Virus record (IMG/VR): IMGVR_UViG_3300006916_000041
Location: 62,001 to 126,000 of that record
Direction: 5' to 3' (one strand)
DNA from: a virus
Length of the DNA: 64,000 nucleotides
In this document: one piece after another, positions 1 to 7,897 of the stretch
Layout of the letters: each line of letters starts with the position of its first letter
Numbering within the stretch: the stretch's first letter is position 1
The notes under the pieces: generated by a model
The model's input: the letters and a program-made list of their open reading frames with translations, nothing else
What the model was told of the DNA's origin: nothing
Databases searched by the model: none
Program-made: the position numbers and the translations under genes

Positions 1-2205
1 ACATTTAATCTTAGTAAAGATTACAAACACCAATATGTACAGGTTGAACACCTCTTGGCTATTATTTTAGATGCAGAAGAAGTAGAAGATATACTAATGG
101 ATCTCGGAGTCGAAGCCAAAGAGATTAGTAGAGAATTGTATGCTTACTTGGAACAAGAAATAGAATCACAGTCTGAGGAAAAAGATCCTAAAAAAACAGT
201 GATGCTGGAACGTGTTTTCAATAGGGCGTTTACTCAAGCACTGTTTAATGGAAGAAGCAATCTAGATCCCAGAGATTTGTTTATTAGTATCCTCAGTGAA
301 AAACAAAGCCCAGCATGCTATTTGTTGAGTGTACACGGCATTACCAGAGAAAGTGTAGTACAATATCTGAGTGATCCTGAAATTCAAGAAATACCAGAAA
401 ATGTTACAAGTAACAAACCCAGCAAACAAGAGAGATTGCTCAAAAAGTATTGTGCTAATTTAAATGAACAAGCGGTAACTGGAGAGATAGATCCTATTGT
501 TGGCAGAGAAGAACAATTAGAAGCACTAACACAAACTATTGCTAGACGTAAAAAGAACAACGTAGTACTAGTAGGTGAAAGTGGTGTTGGTAAAACTGCT
601 ATTGCAGAAGGATTGGCATATCTTATTAACGAAGACAGTGTGCCGGATATTATCAAGAATCACACTGTTTACAGTTTGGACATTGGTGCACTACTAGCAG
701 GTACAAAATTCAGAGGTGACTTTGAAGAAAGATTGAAAGAAGTACTGGATATATTAGAAAGCAGAGACAATACTATATTGTTTATTGATGAAATACACAT
801 GATCATGGGTGCAGGTAATGCAGGACAAGGTGCAATGGATGTTGCTAACTTGCTAAAACCAGCACTGCAAAAAGGCAAACTACGTTGTATTGGTTCAACA
901 ACATATGAAGAATATAGAGAACATTTTGAAAAAGACAAGGCACTTAATAGAAGATTTTACAAAGTAGATGTGCCAGAACCTACACCAGAAGATGCAAAAC
1001 GTATTGTTGTAAACAGTATACCTGCATACGAGCTGTATCATAATATTGCATACACACAAGATGCACTGCACGGTGCAGTAGATCTCACACACCAGTACTG
1101 GCACAACAAGTTTTTGCCTGACAAAGCGTTTGATGTGTTAGATGCAGCCGCAGCAAGACAAAAACTATTACCAGCAGAACAACAAAAACCTGTGTTAGAT
1201 TTAGATGATATACGCTACGAAGTAGCACGTATGACACGTATACCTATTGATCAATTGGTGTTGACCAAAGACAGTGAGTACAAAAAAGAACAACAGATTG
1301 ATATTGAACAAGCACTGAGGGTTAAAGTGTTTGGGCAAGACGAAGCGTTAGAAAGATTGGCTGACAGCATTTACATTGCCAAAGCAGGTCTTAAAGATCC
1401 TAATAAACCAATTGGCAATTATTTGTTCACAGGTCCCACAGGCGTTGGTAAAACTGAAACTGCTAAACAGCTCAGTGAAATTATGAGCATGGAACTTGTA
1501 CGTTTTGATATGAGCGAATACCAAGAACGTCACACAGTTGCGAAACTGATTGGTGCACCTCCAGGGTATGTAGGATACGGTGAAGGCGGACAAGGCAGTG
1601 GATTGTTGATCAACAAACTAGAAGAACATCCTAACTGTATTCTACTGTTGGACGAAATTGAAAAAGCACACCCAGATGTAAGTAATGTGCTATTGCAGAT
1701 CATGGACAATGGTATGATTAGTTCAAGCGATGGTAAAACTGTTAGTGCAAGAAATGCTATTGTTATCCTTACAAGTAATTTGGGTGCTAGAGATGCAGAA
1801 AAGAATTTGATTGGATTTGGTCAAGGTAAAAATGAAAGTGCAAACGAAGAAGCTGTGAACAGTTTCTTTGCCCCTGAATTTAGAAACAGACTTGATGCAG
1901 TTGTACAGTTCAAAAAACTAAACCAAAAACTAATGTACAGTGTAACAGAAAAATTTATCAAAGAGCTGGATGCTATGCTAGAGCCTAGAAATATTGTATT
2001 GGAGTATGACCAGGAAGTGATTGAATGGTTGACTGCAAAAGGATTTACAGAAACAATGGGTGCAAGACCAATGGCAAGAGTTATAAACGAAAAAATCAAG
2101 AAACCATTAGCCAAACAAATATTGTTTGGTCAAGATGTAGACTTGGTTAAATTGAGTATACAAGAAGATGACATCAATATCCAAACAGATAAGGTCCAGA
2201 GCTGA
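1..2205 (+). CDS. clpA: ClpA-type AAA+ protease unfoldase (5' end outside window)
   Basis: ATP-dependent unfoldase of the ClpA/Hsp100 family, which threads substrates into the ClpP peptidase. The frame is open from base 1 and the residues before the first possible start (TTG at 55) read as Clp N-domain (HQYVQVEHLLA), so the gene begins upstream of the window. Two AAA modules are complete: Walker A GESGVGKTA with Walker B LFIDEIH in D1, and Walker A GPTGVGKTE with LLLDEIEKAH in D2. The D2 loop IGAPPGYVGYGEGG and the tripeptide IGF, the position of the ClpP-docking loop, are present. It overlaps the next gene by 38 bases. No ClpP is seen in the window, so it probably uses host ClpP or acts alone (inference). 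Confidence 0.93.
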   Translation, partial: TFNLSKDYKHQYVQVEHLLAIILDAEEVEDILMDLGVEAKEISRELYAYLEQEIESQSEEKDPKKTVMLERVFNRAFTQALFNGRSNLDPRDLFISILSEKQSPACYLLSVHGITRESVVQYLSDPEIQEIPENVTSNKPSKQERLLKKYCANLNEQAVTGEIDPIVGREEQLEALTQTIARRKKNNVVLVGESGVGKTAIAEGLAYLINEDSVPDIIKNHTVYSLDIGALLAGTKFRGDFEERLKEVLDILESRDNTILFIDEIHMIMGAGNAGQGAMDVANLLKPALQKGKLRCIGSTTYEEYREHFEKDKALNRRFYKVDVPEPTPEDAKRIVVNSIPAYELYHNIAYTQDALHGAVDLTHQYWHNKFLPDKAFDVLDAAAARQKLLPAEQQKPVLDLDDIRYEVARMTRIPIDQLVLTKDSEYKKEQQIDIEQALRVKVFGQDEALERLADSIYIAKAGLKDPNKPIGNYLFTGPTGVGKTETAKQLSEIMSMELVRFDMSEYQERHTVAKLIGAPPGYVGYGEGGQGSGLLINKLEEHPNCILLLDEIEKAHPDVSNVLLQIMDNGMISSSDGKTVSARNAIVILTSNLGARDAEKNLIGFGQGKNESANEEAVNSFFAPEFRNRLDAVVQFKKLNQKLMYSVTEKFIKELDAMLEPRNIVLEYDQEVIEWLTAKGFTETMGARPMARVINEKIKKPLAKQILFGQDVDLVKLSIQEDDINIQTDKVQS

Positions 2206-2893
2206 CTTTAAGTTAAACACCAAAGTATTTTATAAAAAACACACCTGGAGAGTTGAATTTTTTCAGCCAAAGTGGCGTGAAGCTAGTAGTGAAATCATAA
2301 AAAACTCTTGGTATAGAAATAGAAAAATATATGATTATCTAGAATATCACGAACTTGCGAGTTGGAAAGTGAGATCAGACAGTAGTTACTTTGTATACTT
2401 AACCAGACCTGACCGAATACCAGAACTGTTAGCTCAATGGGGTGAAGATGTAATCGAAATAAGAGGCCCTATCAATGATCGTCACCAAGATATCATGCTT
2501 GCTGATTTACAAGTTGTTACTAGAAAACAACTTTGGTATGGTCAATATAGATATAAAATAAGTAGTACTCAACACGGTAGCACTGATCAAGCTGTGTTTC
2601 AAGAAATGCAGGAATTTTGCGACGAAAGTTTTGAACATGGAACTTATAAAATAAACAATGTATTAAAAAGATCTAGTAAATCAGCTCAACAAAAACTGAA
2701 ACAATTGCAAGCCAACTATACCACAGCCAGCGGTTATCAAGGTAACTTGTTTTCAGCATACAGATGGATGCCTTATACTGCAACAGGCAGTATATATCTT
2801 ACCAATCATGACGATGTTGTTACACTGCATATGATGTTTAAACCTCATATTACTTCAAGTCAAAAAGTTGTCACCTTCGACGAATTAGAATAA
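2168..2893 (+). CDS. Conserved-looking phage protein, unknown function
   Basis: A 241-residue soluble, basic/aromatic-rich protein (start ATG inside the 3' end of the upstream unfoldase gene, suggesting translational coupling). I see no nucleotide-binding loop, membrane segment or zinc motif. It contains a lysine-rich middle (around residues 165-180) and ends in an acidic DELE. Not recognised. The tight overlap with the unfoldase suggests co-expression, and a late promoter box lies at its stop codon, so a new transcription unit starts right after it. Confidence 0.7.
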   Translation: MTSISKQIRSRADFKLNTKVFYKKHTWRVEFFQPKWREASSEIIKNSWYRNRKIYDYLEYHELASWKVRSDSSYFVYLTRPDRIPELLAQWGEDVIEIRGPINDRHQDIMLADLQVVTRKQLWYGQYRYKISSTQHGSTDQAVFQEMQEFCDESFEHGTYKINNVLKRSSKSAQQKLKQLQANYTTASGYQGNLFSAYRWMPYTATGSIYLTNHDDVVTLHMMFKPHITSSQKVVTFDELE

Positions 2894-2896
2894 ATA
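2889..2896 (+). promoter_or_regulatory. T4-type late promoter box AATAAATA
   Basis: AATAAATA overlaps the stop codon of the preceding gene and lies 21 bases before the ATG at 2918, with a Shine-Dalgarno AAAGG between. It matches the TATAAATA-class box used by the T4 late sigma (gp55) and its marine relatives. Confidence 0.6.
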
Positions 2897-2917
2897 TATG
2901 TAGAAAGGTGATTTACT

Positions 2918-3085
2918 ATGGCAAAATTAAACGAAGACATGGTTGTTATCAAAGTCAGCGAACTGCTAAAAGATAGCGATGATGATCGAAAAATCTTGAA
3001 CCACGAAATAGTAAGTACTATTGAGGCCGCAGTACAAGAACTTGTAGGTGCTGGCAAACTAGTAGAGATTATACAAGAACAATGA
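2918..3085 (+). CDS. Small acidic phage protein (55 aa)
   Basis: An ATG with an AAAGG ribosome-binding site opens a 55-residue frame (MAKLNEDMVVIKVSELLKDS...) that ends in TGA overlapping the next gene's ATG (ATGA). Charged, predicted helical, no known motif. Late promoter upstream and coupling to the next, virion-like gene suggest a structural or assembly role (inference). Confidence 0.65.
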   Translation: MAKLNEDMVVIKVSELLKDSDDDRKILNHEIVSTIEAAVQELVGAGKLVEIIQEQ

Positions 3086-3462
3086 GCGACAGTATTGAAA
3101 TATTATCACACACTGCTAGCCTAAGTTACACAGGCGATAAAGCCAAAGGCGATGGCTACTACAACACCAGCGATGGATTACACACAGTTGCATGGTATTT
3201 GACTAATTTTTTAGGTAGAATATACATGGAAGGTAGCTTGGTGACTGAACCAACCGACAGTGACTGGTTTGTAATTCCAATTGGTAGTGGAACTGATTAT
3301 AAAGAATATACAAGTCAAACAACAGTAACTGAAGCATTCAATTTTACAAACAATGCTGTTTGGGTTAGAGCTAGAGTGGACAGAAGCGCACTAGATCCTG
3401 CGCCAGGTAGCTATGATCAATCATTGCATGGAACAGTAGAAAAGGTTTTATTAAACCGCTAA
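3082..3462 (+). CDS. Putative virion structural protein (126 aa)
   Basis: Rich in Thr, Ser, Tyr and Gly with short alternating hydrophobic stretches (GLHTVAWYLTNFLGRIYMEG, then SDWFVIPIG), the texture of a beta-rich virion decoration or tail component. Similar sequences are, to my knowledge, common hypothetical proteins of marine T4-like phages. Start ATG overlaps the upstream stop. Expressed from the late promoter at 2889 (inference). Confidence 0.65.
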   Translation: MSDSIEILSHTASLSYTGDKAKGDGYYNTSDGLHTVAWYLTNFLGRIYMEGSLVTEPTDSDWFVIPIGSGTDYKEYTSQTTVTEAFNFTNNAVWVRARVDRSALDPAPGSYDQSLHGTVEKVLLNR

Positions 3463-3465
3463 ATA
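3458..3465 (+). promoter_or_regulatory. Late promoter-like box GCTAAATA
   Basis: GCTAAATA overlaps the stop of the preceding gene and lies 18 bases before the ATG at 3484, with GAGAGGG as ribosome-binding site. It is the CTAAATA variant also found at 7296, 7863 and 47009. Confidence 0.45.
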
Positions 3466-3483
3466 TTAGCGAGAGGGCAGCAC

Positions 3484-3804
3484 ATGAAGGCTAGAGAATT
3501 TACAATTAACGTTCCTATCAACATTAAAATCAATGGCGATGGAGATCCTGAGATTGATGTAGCAGGCGAAAATCCTGAGGAGCCACAACCTGGTCAAGAT
3601 GTGCTGGATCCTAATCCAGTGATGGTACCTCCACTACAGCAAAATATTGAATTGAAAAAAGCAGCCTTGGGCAAAGAAGGCGATGTCGTTGATAAAATAA
3701 CACAAGATCAGGATCAAAGTGATCCACTTGAAGATGTTGACGACGGCAAAAACAAACTAGTAGGAGTAGTGTTCGCTGGAGACGACAGCCATTTAGAGGA
3801 CTGA
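3484..3804 (+). CDS. Acidic small phage protein, unknown
   Basis: A 106-residue, very acidic protein (many D/E, Gly-Asp-rich ends) with a proline-rich segment around residues 25-50. No domain recognised. It has its own ribosome-binding site (GAGAGGG) and a CTAAATA-type late box, and sits between virion-like genes. Possibly a scaffold or accessory tail factor (inference). Confidence 0.6.
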   Translation: MKAREFTINVPINIKINGDGDPEIDVAGENPEEPQPGQDVLDPNPVMVPPLQQNIELKKAALGKEGDVVDKITQDQDQSDPLEDVDDGKNKLVGVVFAGDDSHLED

Positions 3805-3808
3805 TCCG

Positions 3809-4471
3809 GTGCCTATTCAAAAGTTTAACACCAGTGAAAAGCGCAACATAGATGTAGCCCAGTTTGTGGGAGACAAAGATCGTTTGTTCTTTGATGTTGC
3901 AACACGTACATTCAGATTGAGTGATGGTGTTACTCCAGGTGGTCTAGTAATCAATACCAGTGGAGGAGGTGGGGGTAGTTTAACAGGTATCAATGACTAC
4001 ACAACTGGTCCTGTTATGACTCTCACTGATGTAAATGTTAATGTTGAAAACAGTTTTACCATTGAAAGTGACGAGGGGTTAAATCCTGTCAAATCCACAA
4101 GTTATGTACTTTATGGAACAACTACAAATGGTTCTCCTACAGAACTATTCAGAGATGCAAACAACACAAGAATAGCTTGTGTTAGTCAAACCACATACTT
4201 TTATGAAGCTGACATAGTTGCACGTAATGATACAACACCAGATCACGCTGCATTTAGAATAAAAGGTGCTATCGATATAACACAAGCAGGTGTAACATCA
4301 GAACTCAACACACAAAAAGAAATTATTCATGCAGGTACTAATTATCAATACGATGCAGAAGTAATAGCAGACGATACCAACGATGCTATTGTGATACGTG
4401 TTGTAGGCGAAGCAAACAATACACTACGGTGGAGTGCTATTGTAAAAGTCACTGAAGTTACCCATACATGA
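3809..4471 (+). CDS. Putative tail/fibre-associated structural protein (GTG start)
   Basis: 220 residues starting at GTG (MPIQKFNTSEKRN). Residues around 25-50 carry the pattern DRLFFDVATRTFRLSDG followed by TPGG, a short motif widely seen in phage tail-fibre and structural proteins, then a Gly-rich linker (SGGGGGS). The C-terminal part (about 70-220) is beta-rich and could be a host-facing or trimerising domain. The start four bases after the previous stop indicates coupling. Confidence 0.65.
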   Translation: MPIQKFNTSEKRNIDVAQFVGDKDRLFFDVATRTFRLSDGVTPGGLVINTSGGGGGSLTGINDYTTGPVMTLTDVNVNVENSFTIESDEGLNPVKSTSYVLYGTTTNGSPTELFRDANNTRIACVSQTTYFYEADIVARNDTTPDHAAFRIKGAIDITQAGVTSELNTQKEIIHAGTNYQYDAEVIADDTNDAIVIRVVGEANNTLRWSAIVKVTEVTHT

Positions 4472-4477
4472 TAAATA
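4470..4477 (+). promoter_or_regulatory. Late promoter box GATAAATA
   Basis: GATAAATA lies at the stop of the preceding gene. The leader to the ATG at 4529 is about 45 nt and contains a 7-bp hairpin (arms 4487-4493 and 4500-4506, one G-T pair) before the ribosome-binding site AGGAG. Confidence 0.6.
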
Positions 4478-4528
4478 AATGTATAAGTTCACACGATGAT
4501 GTGAGCGAGAGAAACAGGAGAAGTTAAA

Positions 4529-4795
4529 ATGGCTTTAACATCAAACGCAGCCCACAAAGCAGGCAACGGCCTAGGTAGCCGTACACAAATCATCAGCAGT
4601 GCAACTATTGCTGACCAAGCAGCTCTAGACACATTCGGCAAAGCAATTGCTGCTCTAGGACACACAATCGCAGCAGTCGACGGTGCACACGGTGGCACAA
4701 TGCACTTTGCGATCCAAGGTGGTCCACTACCAATCTCAGCAGGCGCATATGCAGGCGAAACAGTAGCAGCAGTTTGTGACTTCGAAGAAGCATAA
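4529..4795 (+). CDS. Small Ala/Gly-rich virion-like protein
   Basis: 88 residues, rich in Ala, Gly and Thr, no charged clusters (MALTSNAAHKAGNGLG...). It forms a complete one-gene unit: late box GATAAATA, hairpin leader, strong AGGAG site, ORF, intrinsic terminator. That arrangement suggests high-level late expression, as for small capsid or tail decoration proteins. The next gene has similar size, composition and layout. Function not recognised. Confidence 0.65.
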   Translation: MALTSNAAHKAGNGLGSRTQIISSATIADQAALDTFGKAIAALGHTIAAVDGAHGGTMHFAIQGGPLPISAGAYAGETVAAVCDFEEA

Positions 4796-4820
4796 GATTA
4801 GCTGATATCTTTTAAAGAGA

Positions 4821-4848
4821 AAGCCTCGCAACCAGCGGGGCTTTTTTT
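4821..4848 (+). terminator. Intrinsic terminator
   Basis: A 9-bp stem (AAGCCTCGC with GCGGGGCTT, loop AACCA) followed by seven T residues. The last T is also the first base of the next late promoter box. Confidence 0.85.
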
Positions 4849-4855
4849 ATAAATA
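4848..4855 (+). promoter_or_regulatory. Late promoter box TATAAATA
   Basis: Exact T4 late consensus TATAAATA, fused to the T tract of the terminator just before it; 23 bases upstream of the ATG at 4879 (ribosome-binding site AAGGAG). Confidence 0.8.
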
Positions 4856-4878
4856 CTGCTAATATAAAGGAGACAGTT

Positions 4879-5211
4879 ATGGTAGCAAGAGCAGCAAATA
4901 ACTTAGTAGCATTTGGACACACCAATGGTATTGCAGCTGATATAGAAATGTTTACAATCGACGGAGGCGCAACACTAGCAAACGAAACCAATCCAGGCGA
5001 GGCAATGGACTTTATTGTCAGAGTAATTGAAGAAAAAGCAAACATTCTAGCAGTAGGTGCAGAAGACGGCGCTGGAGGATTTAGAATCATGCTACACGGT
5101 GGAAAATGGACAGCCAGTGATCTACAAACAGCAATTCAAGCACTGGGTGCAACGGTAGGCACAAACAGCTACGATGCAAGTGGTGCAACAGTAACAGATT
5201 TTACATTCTAA
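4879..5211 (+). CDS. Small virion-like protein (110 aa)
   Basis: Ala/Gly/Thr-rich protein of 110 residues (MVARAANNLVAFGHT...), ending in a Thr-rich beta-like segment. It repeats the design of the gene before it: exact TATAAATA promoter, AAGGAG site and a terminator after the stop, so probably an abundant late virion component. Residues TAIQALGATVGTN near the C-terminus resemble KAIAALGHTIAAV in the upstream protein, but not enough to prove paralogy. Confidence 0.65.
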   Translation: MVARAANNLVAFGHTNGIAADIEMFTIDGGATLANETNPGEAMDFIVRVIEEKANILAVGAEDGAGGFRIMLHGGKWTASDLQTAIQALGATVGTNSYDASGATVTDFTF

Positions 5212-5237
5212 AAACAGAAATGTTCCCCCCAGGAAAG

Positions 5238-5266
5238 AGGGCGTACTCAGGTGCGTCCTTTTTTTT
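5238..5266 (+). terminator. Intrinsic terminator
   Basis: A 9-bp stem (5238-5246 with 5251-5259, loop TCAG, two G-T pairs) and a run of eight T residues that flows into the next late promoter. Confidence 0.8.
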
Positions 5267-5273
5267 ATAAATA
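5266..5273 (+). promoter_or_regulatory. Late promoter box TATAAATA
   Basis: Exact TATAAATA overlapping the preceding terminator T tract, 27 bases before the ATG at 5301. Confidence 0.8.
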
Positions 5274-5300
5274 CTAGTGCAGACAGAGGAGTTTGAAACC

Positions 5301-5651
5301 ATGAATCAAAATAGTTTTTGGTGGTATGCACCAGAGTATTTTAGTAGATGGAGACTGTTTCCGAGGGCTTTTATAAGCATGTACATTTATTTGCTTTACG
5401 AAGTATGTACATGGTTTATGGCACTGGCTGAACCAAACAATGCACAAGCAGGACTAGTGAGTGTGGTCGTGGGTGCAGGTGCAGCTTGGTTTGGTCTTTA
5501 TGTAAACAGTACCAGTAGTAAACATGTTGAAGTGCCACAACAACAAGGTTCAATGCCCGGTAGTTCTAACTCAACTACAACTAGGGTAAATATAGATACA
5601 ACAGAAACACTAGTAGATGATGATCTACCACCACCAGTAAGAAGAATGTAA
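5301..5651 (+). CDS. Small membrane protein, holin-like topology
   Basis: I place the start at ATG 5301 (ribosome-binding site GAGGAG) rather than the in-frame upstream codon at 5277. The protein (116 aa) begins MNQNSFWWYAPEYFSRW, followed by two hydrophobic segments (about residues 22-45 and 52-72, the latter GLVSVVVGAGAAWFGLY), then a polar, Gln/Ser/Thr-rich tail ending PPPVRRM. Two membrane helices with a polar C-terminus would fit a class II holin, but phages also carry other small membrane proteins of this shape. Late promoter-driven. Confidence 0.6.
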   Translation: MNQNSFWWYAPEYFSRWRLFPRAFISMYIYLLYEVCTWFMALAEPNNAQAGLVSVVVGAGAAWFGLYVNSTSSKHVEVPQQQGSMPGSSNSTTTRVNIDTTETLVDDDLPPPVRRM

Positions 5652-6208
5652 TGCAAGATTTCTATATTCAACAACGTACACAAAAAACACTAAACGCTGA
5701 AGAAATTCAGCGTTGGTTCTTCACTGTGGTAATGCTAGCACCAGAAGGTGTTGTTGCAGGAGATGATGAAACTGCTGAATTTATGTTAGCAGCACAAGCA
5801 GAAGATTACATATATCGTATTCCGCTATCAAGACATCTTACCGCAGATGAAGCTGAACGTATTGTTGTTGGATATATGAGAGTTACTGAGCATGACTTTG
5901 AAATTGAAACCAGTAATGTGTATCGTGCAGACGCAGACTTCGGACATCCATTCGAAGCAGACATAACCATGGACGAAGGTGCTAGAGATGTACTACAACA
6001 ATCATATGCTAGACAAGCACACAATGAGTGGATACAGGAAATGATGGGCCAGGGATATCGTTATGGTCTTAACATGAGTGTAAACGAAAAAACACATCCA
6101 GCTATGAGACCTTATGATGACCTTCCTGAAAACTACAGAAAAATGCCTCAAATAAACGATCAACGTTTGTTAGACTACTACAGTTTAAACATCAGTAAAT
6201 TTTCTTGA
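5651..6208 (+). CDS. RyR-domain-like protein
   Basis: 185 residues, start overlapping the upstream stop (TAATG). Residues ~121-175 match the pattern of the RyR (ryanodine receptor) repeat domain: HNEWIQEMMGQGYRYG followed by KTHPAMRPYDDLPENYRK. The family signature is a conserved N-W, G-(W/Y)-x-Y-G, HP-x-(L/M)-x-P-Y and L-P. RyR domains occur in bacterial and phage proteins, often in conflict or regulatory settings. The N-terminal 120 residues are not recognised. Confidence 0.6.
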   Translation: MQDFYIQQRTQKTLNAEEIQRWFFTVVMLAPEGVVAGDDETAEFMLAAQAEDYIYRIPLSRHLTADEAERIVVGYMRVTEHDFEIETSNVYRADADFGHPFEADITMDEGARDVLQQSYARQAHNEWIQEMMGQGYRYGLNMSVNEKTHPAMRPYDDLPENYRKMPQINDQRLLDYYSLNISKFS

Positions 6209-6233
6209 CATCTTGAATAATATACGCTATAGT
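6205..6233 (+). promoter_or_regulatory. Host sigma-70-type promoter
   Basis: TTGACA (6205-6210), 17-bp spacer, TATAGT (6228-6233). It starts inside the end of the upstream gene and drives the UV endonuclease, implying early transcription by host RNA polymerase. Confidence 0.8.
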
Positions 6234-6265
6234 GTATAAAGTGAAATTATATGACGGAGCGTAAT

Positions 6266-7300
6266 ATGACTAGACGAATTGGATTTGCATGCAAGTACAT
6301 GCATCCTGATCAAAATCAGCCCAAGAAGATACTAGAAGAACTACAGCGTCCGTTGAACGAAAAAGCCACAACTATTACATGGCTTAACAATCAAACACAA
6401 GAAGTAGCAGAACAACGCCTGTGGGATATTATGGAACACAATGGTAAGGCTGCACTGCGTCTTGTAGAATATGTTGGAGGATTACCTCATGAATTACGAA
6501 TGGTCCGCCTTGGGTCAAATCAGCTTCCTGCTTATACTCAGCGGGACTGGAGTTATTATTGGCGCAAGCCTGATGTCAGACAAAGAGCCGAACAACTCTA
6601 TGCAAGAGTGGGTCAAGCTGCACGTGAGCTTGATGTTCGCATGTCTATGCATCCTGGCCAGTTTACTGTTCTTGCAAGTGATAGCCCTGATATTGTAAAT
6701 AGAAGTATAGAGGAGTTTGAATATCATGCGGATATCATCAGATACATGGGCTACGGTAAAACTTGGCAAGACTTCAAATGTAACGTCCACATCTCAGGTA
6801 GACAAGGTCCGCAAGGCATCAAAGACATCCTTCCAAGATTGTCTCCAGAAGCACGAAACTGTATTACTATCGAAAACGACGAAAACTCCTGGGGACTCGA
6901 CGCAAGCCTAGAGCTTGAAAAACATGTAGCATTGGTGATCGACATACATCACCATTGGGTTAAAACTGGAGAATATATTGAACCTGATGATGACAGGGTT
7001 AAGAGAATTCGTGATAGCTGGCGTGGTGTTCGCCCTAGTATGCATTATAGCATATCTAAGGAAACTTATATCACAGAACATAGACACGACACAAGGCCGT
7101 CCATGGAAGATCTCTTACAGCAAGGATACAAAAAAGCTAAACTAAGAGCACACAGCGATATGTGCTGGAATTATGCCTGTAACAATTGGGCATTGAGTTT
7201 TTGGGATGATTTTGATATCATGGTAGAAGCCAAACACAAGAACTTGGCTAGCGCACAGCTCTACAAACACTATCTTCAATTAGCACACAATCAGCACTAA
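6266..7300 (+). CDS. uvsE: UV damage endonuclease (UvdE/UvsE family)
   Basis: Nicks DNA 5' to UV photoproducts, starting an alternative excision repair. Start ATG 6266 is preferred over 6251 because GGAG lies at proper distance. Family features along a TIM-barrel pattern: RRIGFACKY at the N-terminus, MHPGQFTVL, IVNRSIEEFEYHAD, NVHISGRQG, ITIENDEN, IDIHHHW and the metal-ligand histidines and glutamates these contain. 344 aa, normal for the family. Light-exposed marine phages would profit from it. Own sigma-70 promoter, so likely early. Confidence 0.93.
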   Translation: MTRRIGFACKYMHPDQNQPKKILEELQRPLNEKATTITWLNNQTQEVAEQRLWDIMEHNGKAALRLVEYVGGLPHELRMVRLGSNQLPAYTQRDWSYYWRKPDVRQRAEQLYARVGQAARELDVRMSMHPGQFTVLASDSPDIVNRSIEEFEYHADIIRYMGYGKTWQDFKCNVHISGRQGPQGIKDILPRLSPEARNCITIENDENSWGLDASLELEKHVALVIDIHHHWVKTGEYIEPDDDRVKRIRDSWRGVRPSMHYSISKETYITEHRHDTRPSMEDLLQQGYKKAKLRAHSDMCWNYACNNWALSFWDDFDIMVEAKHKNLASAQLYKHYLQLAHNQH

Positions 7301-7303
7301 ATA
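7296..7303 (+). promoter_or_regulatory. Late promoter-like box ACTAAATA
   Basis: ACTAAATA sits on the stop codon of the UV endonuclease, about 92 bases before the next ATG, leaving a long, structured leader. Confidence 0.5.
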
Positions 7304-7395
7304 CTAGTGTCCGATAGTACTCATGAGAGGACTTATGGGGTTCCCACCCCGTAGCGACTAGAACTCGCATAGGACTTCTTTTAAGGAGAAAACAA
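7304..7395 (+). other. Structured 5' leader with several hairpins
   Basis: The 92-base stretch has GTCC...GGAC arms around the palindrome CTCATGAG, then GGGGT-TCCC-ACCCC, then GCGA...TCGC, ahead of the site AAGGAGAA. No run of T follows, so it does not look like a terminator; more likely an mRNA-stabilising or regulatory leader of the next gene. Confidence 0.4.
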
Positions 7396-7836
7396 ATGGG
7401 AAGACCACTTAATAAAAGATATTTCGGAGCACCTACAGCAGGCGGTAACGAAATCAAAGTTCAGTTTAATGCAGGCTCTGGCTCAACACCAGGTTACATT
7501 GTAAAGCAAACTGGTTCAAAGCGTTTCAAAGTTTCAAACGCAGGCGGCACAGATACAGGTACTTGTTATCTAGTAGATAAAGCAAGTGCTGATTTGCTAG
7601 AAGGTGAAATGTCAATTGTTGTTGATGATAACGGCACAGCTCGTCAAGTCACAAAAATCTCAGGACGTAAAGTAACACTTGATAACGGTACTGTTACAGG
7701 TTGGGACTTCACAGGCGCTGGCGATTATGTAGCAATTGAAGAAGCTGGTACAGGTATTGGCGCAGGTGTTGACGCAATTCTTGGCACAGCAGACGATACT
7801 CTGGACGGTGCTGACGATATTGAAGGCGACGGCTAA
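7396..7836 (+). CDS. Small Gly/Thr-rich virion-like protein
   Basis: 146 residues with beta-rich texture (GYIVKQTGSKRFKVSNAGG, then GTCYLVDKA and GTVTGWDFTGAGDYVAIE) and a Gly/Asp-rich C-terminus. Strong ribosome-binding site (AAGGAG) and a CTAAATA-type late promoter with a long folded leader. Likely an abundant virion protein (decoration or tail), not recognised further. Confidence 0.65.
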   Translation: MGRPLNKRYFGAPTAGGNEIKVQFNAGSGSTPGYIVKQTGSKRFKVSNAGGTDTGTCYLVDKASADLLEGEMSIVVDDNGTARQVTKISGRKVTLDNGTVTGWDFTGAGDYVAIEEAGTGIGAGVDAILGTADDTLDGADDIEGDG

Positions 7837-7862
7837 CATCTTTTCTTAAACTTACACCCTTG

Positions 7863-7870
7863 GCTAAATA
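7863..7870 (+). promoter_or_regulatory. Late promoter-like box GCTAAATA
   Basis: GCTAAATA followed by ACCAAGGGTG ribosome-binding region, 27 bases before ATG 7898. It heads the operon of leader-bearing proteins. The box lies in the loop of an inverted repeat ACACCCTTGG / CCAAGGGTGT (7854-7863 and 7884-7893). Confidence 0.5.
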
Positions 7871-7897
7871 CTATAAAGTATTACCAAGGGTGTTCTT

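Noticed and set aside
7304-7395. Possible tRNA in the folded leader
   Set aside because: GGGGTTCCCACCCC and nearby stems do not make a cloverleaf with acceptor, anticodon and T-loop (no GTTCGA-type loop at the right place).
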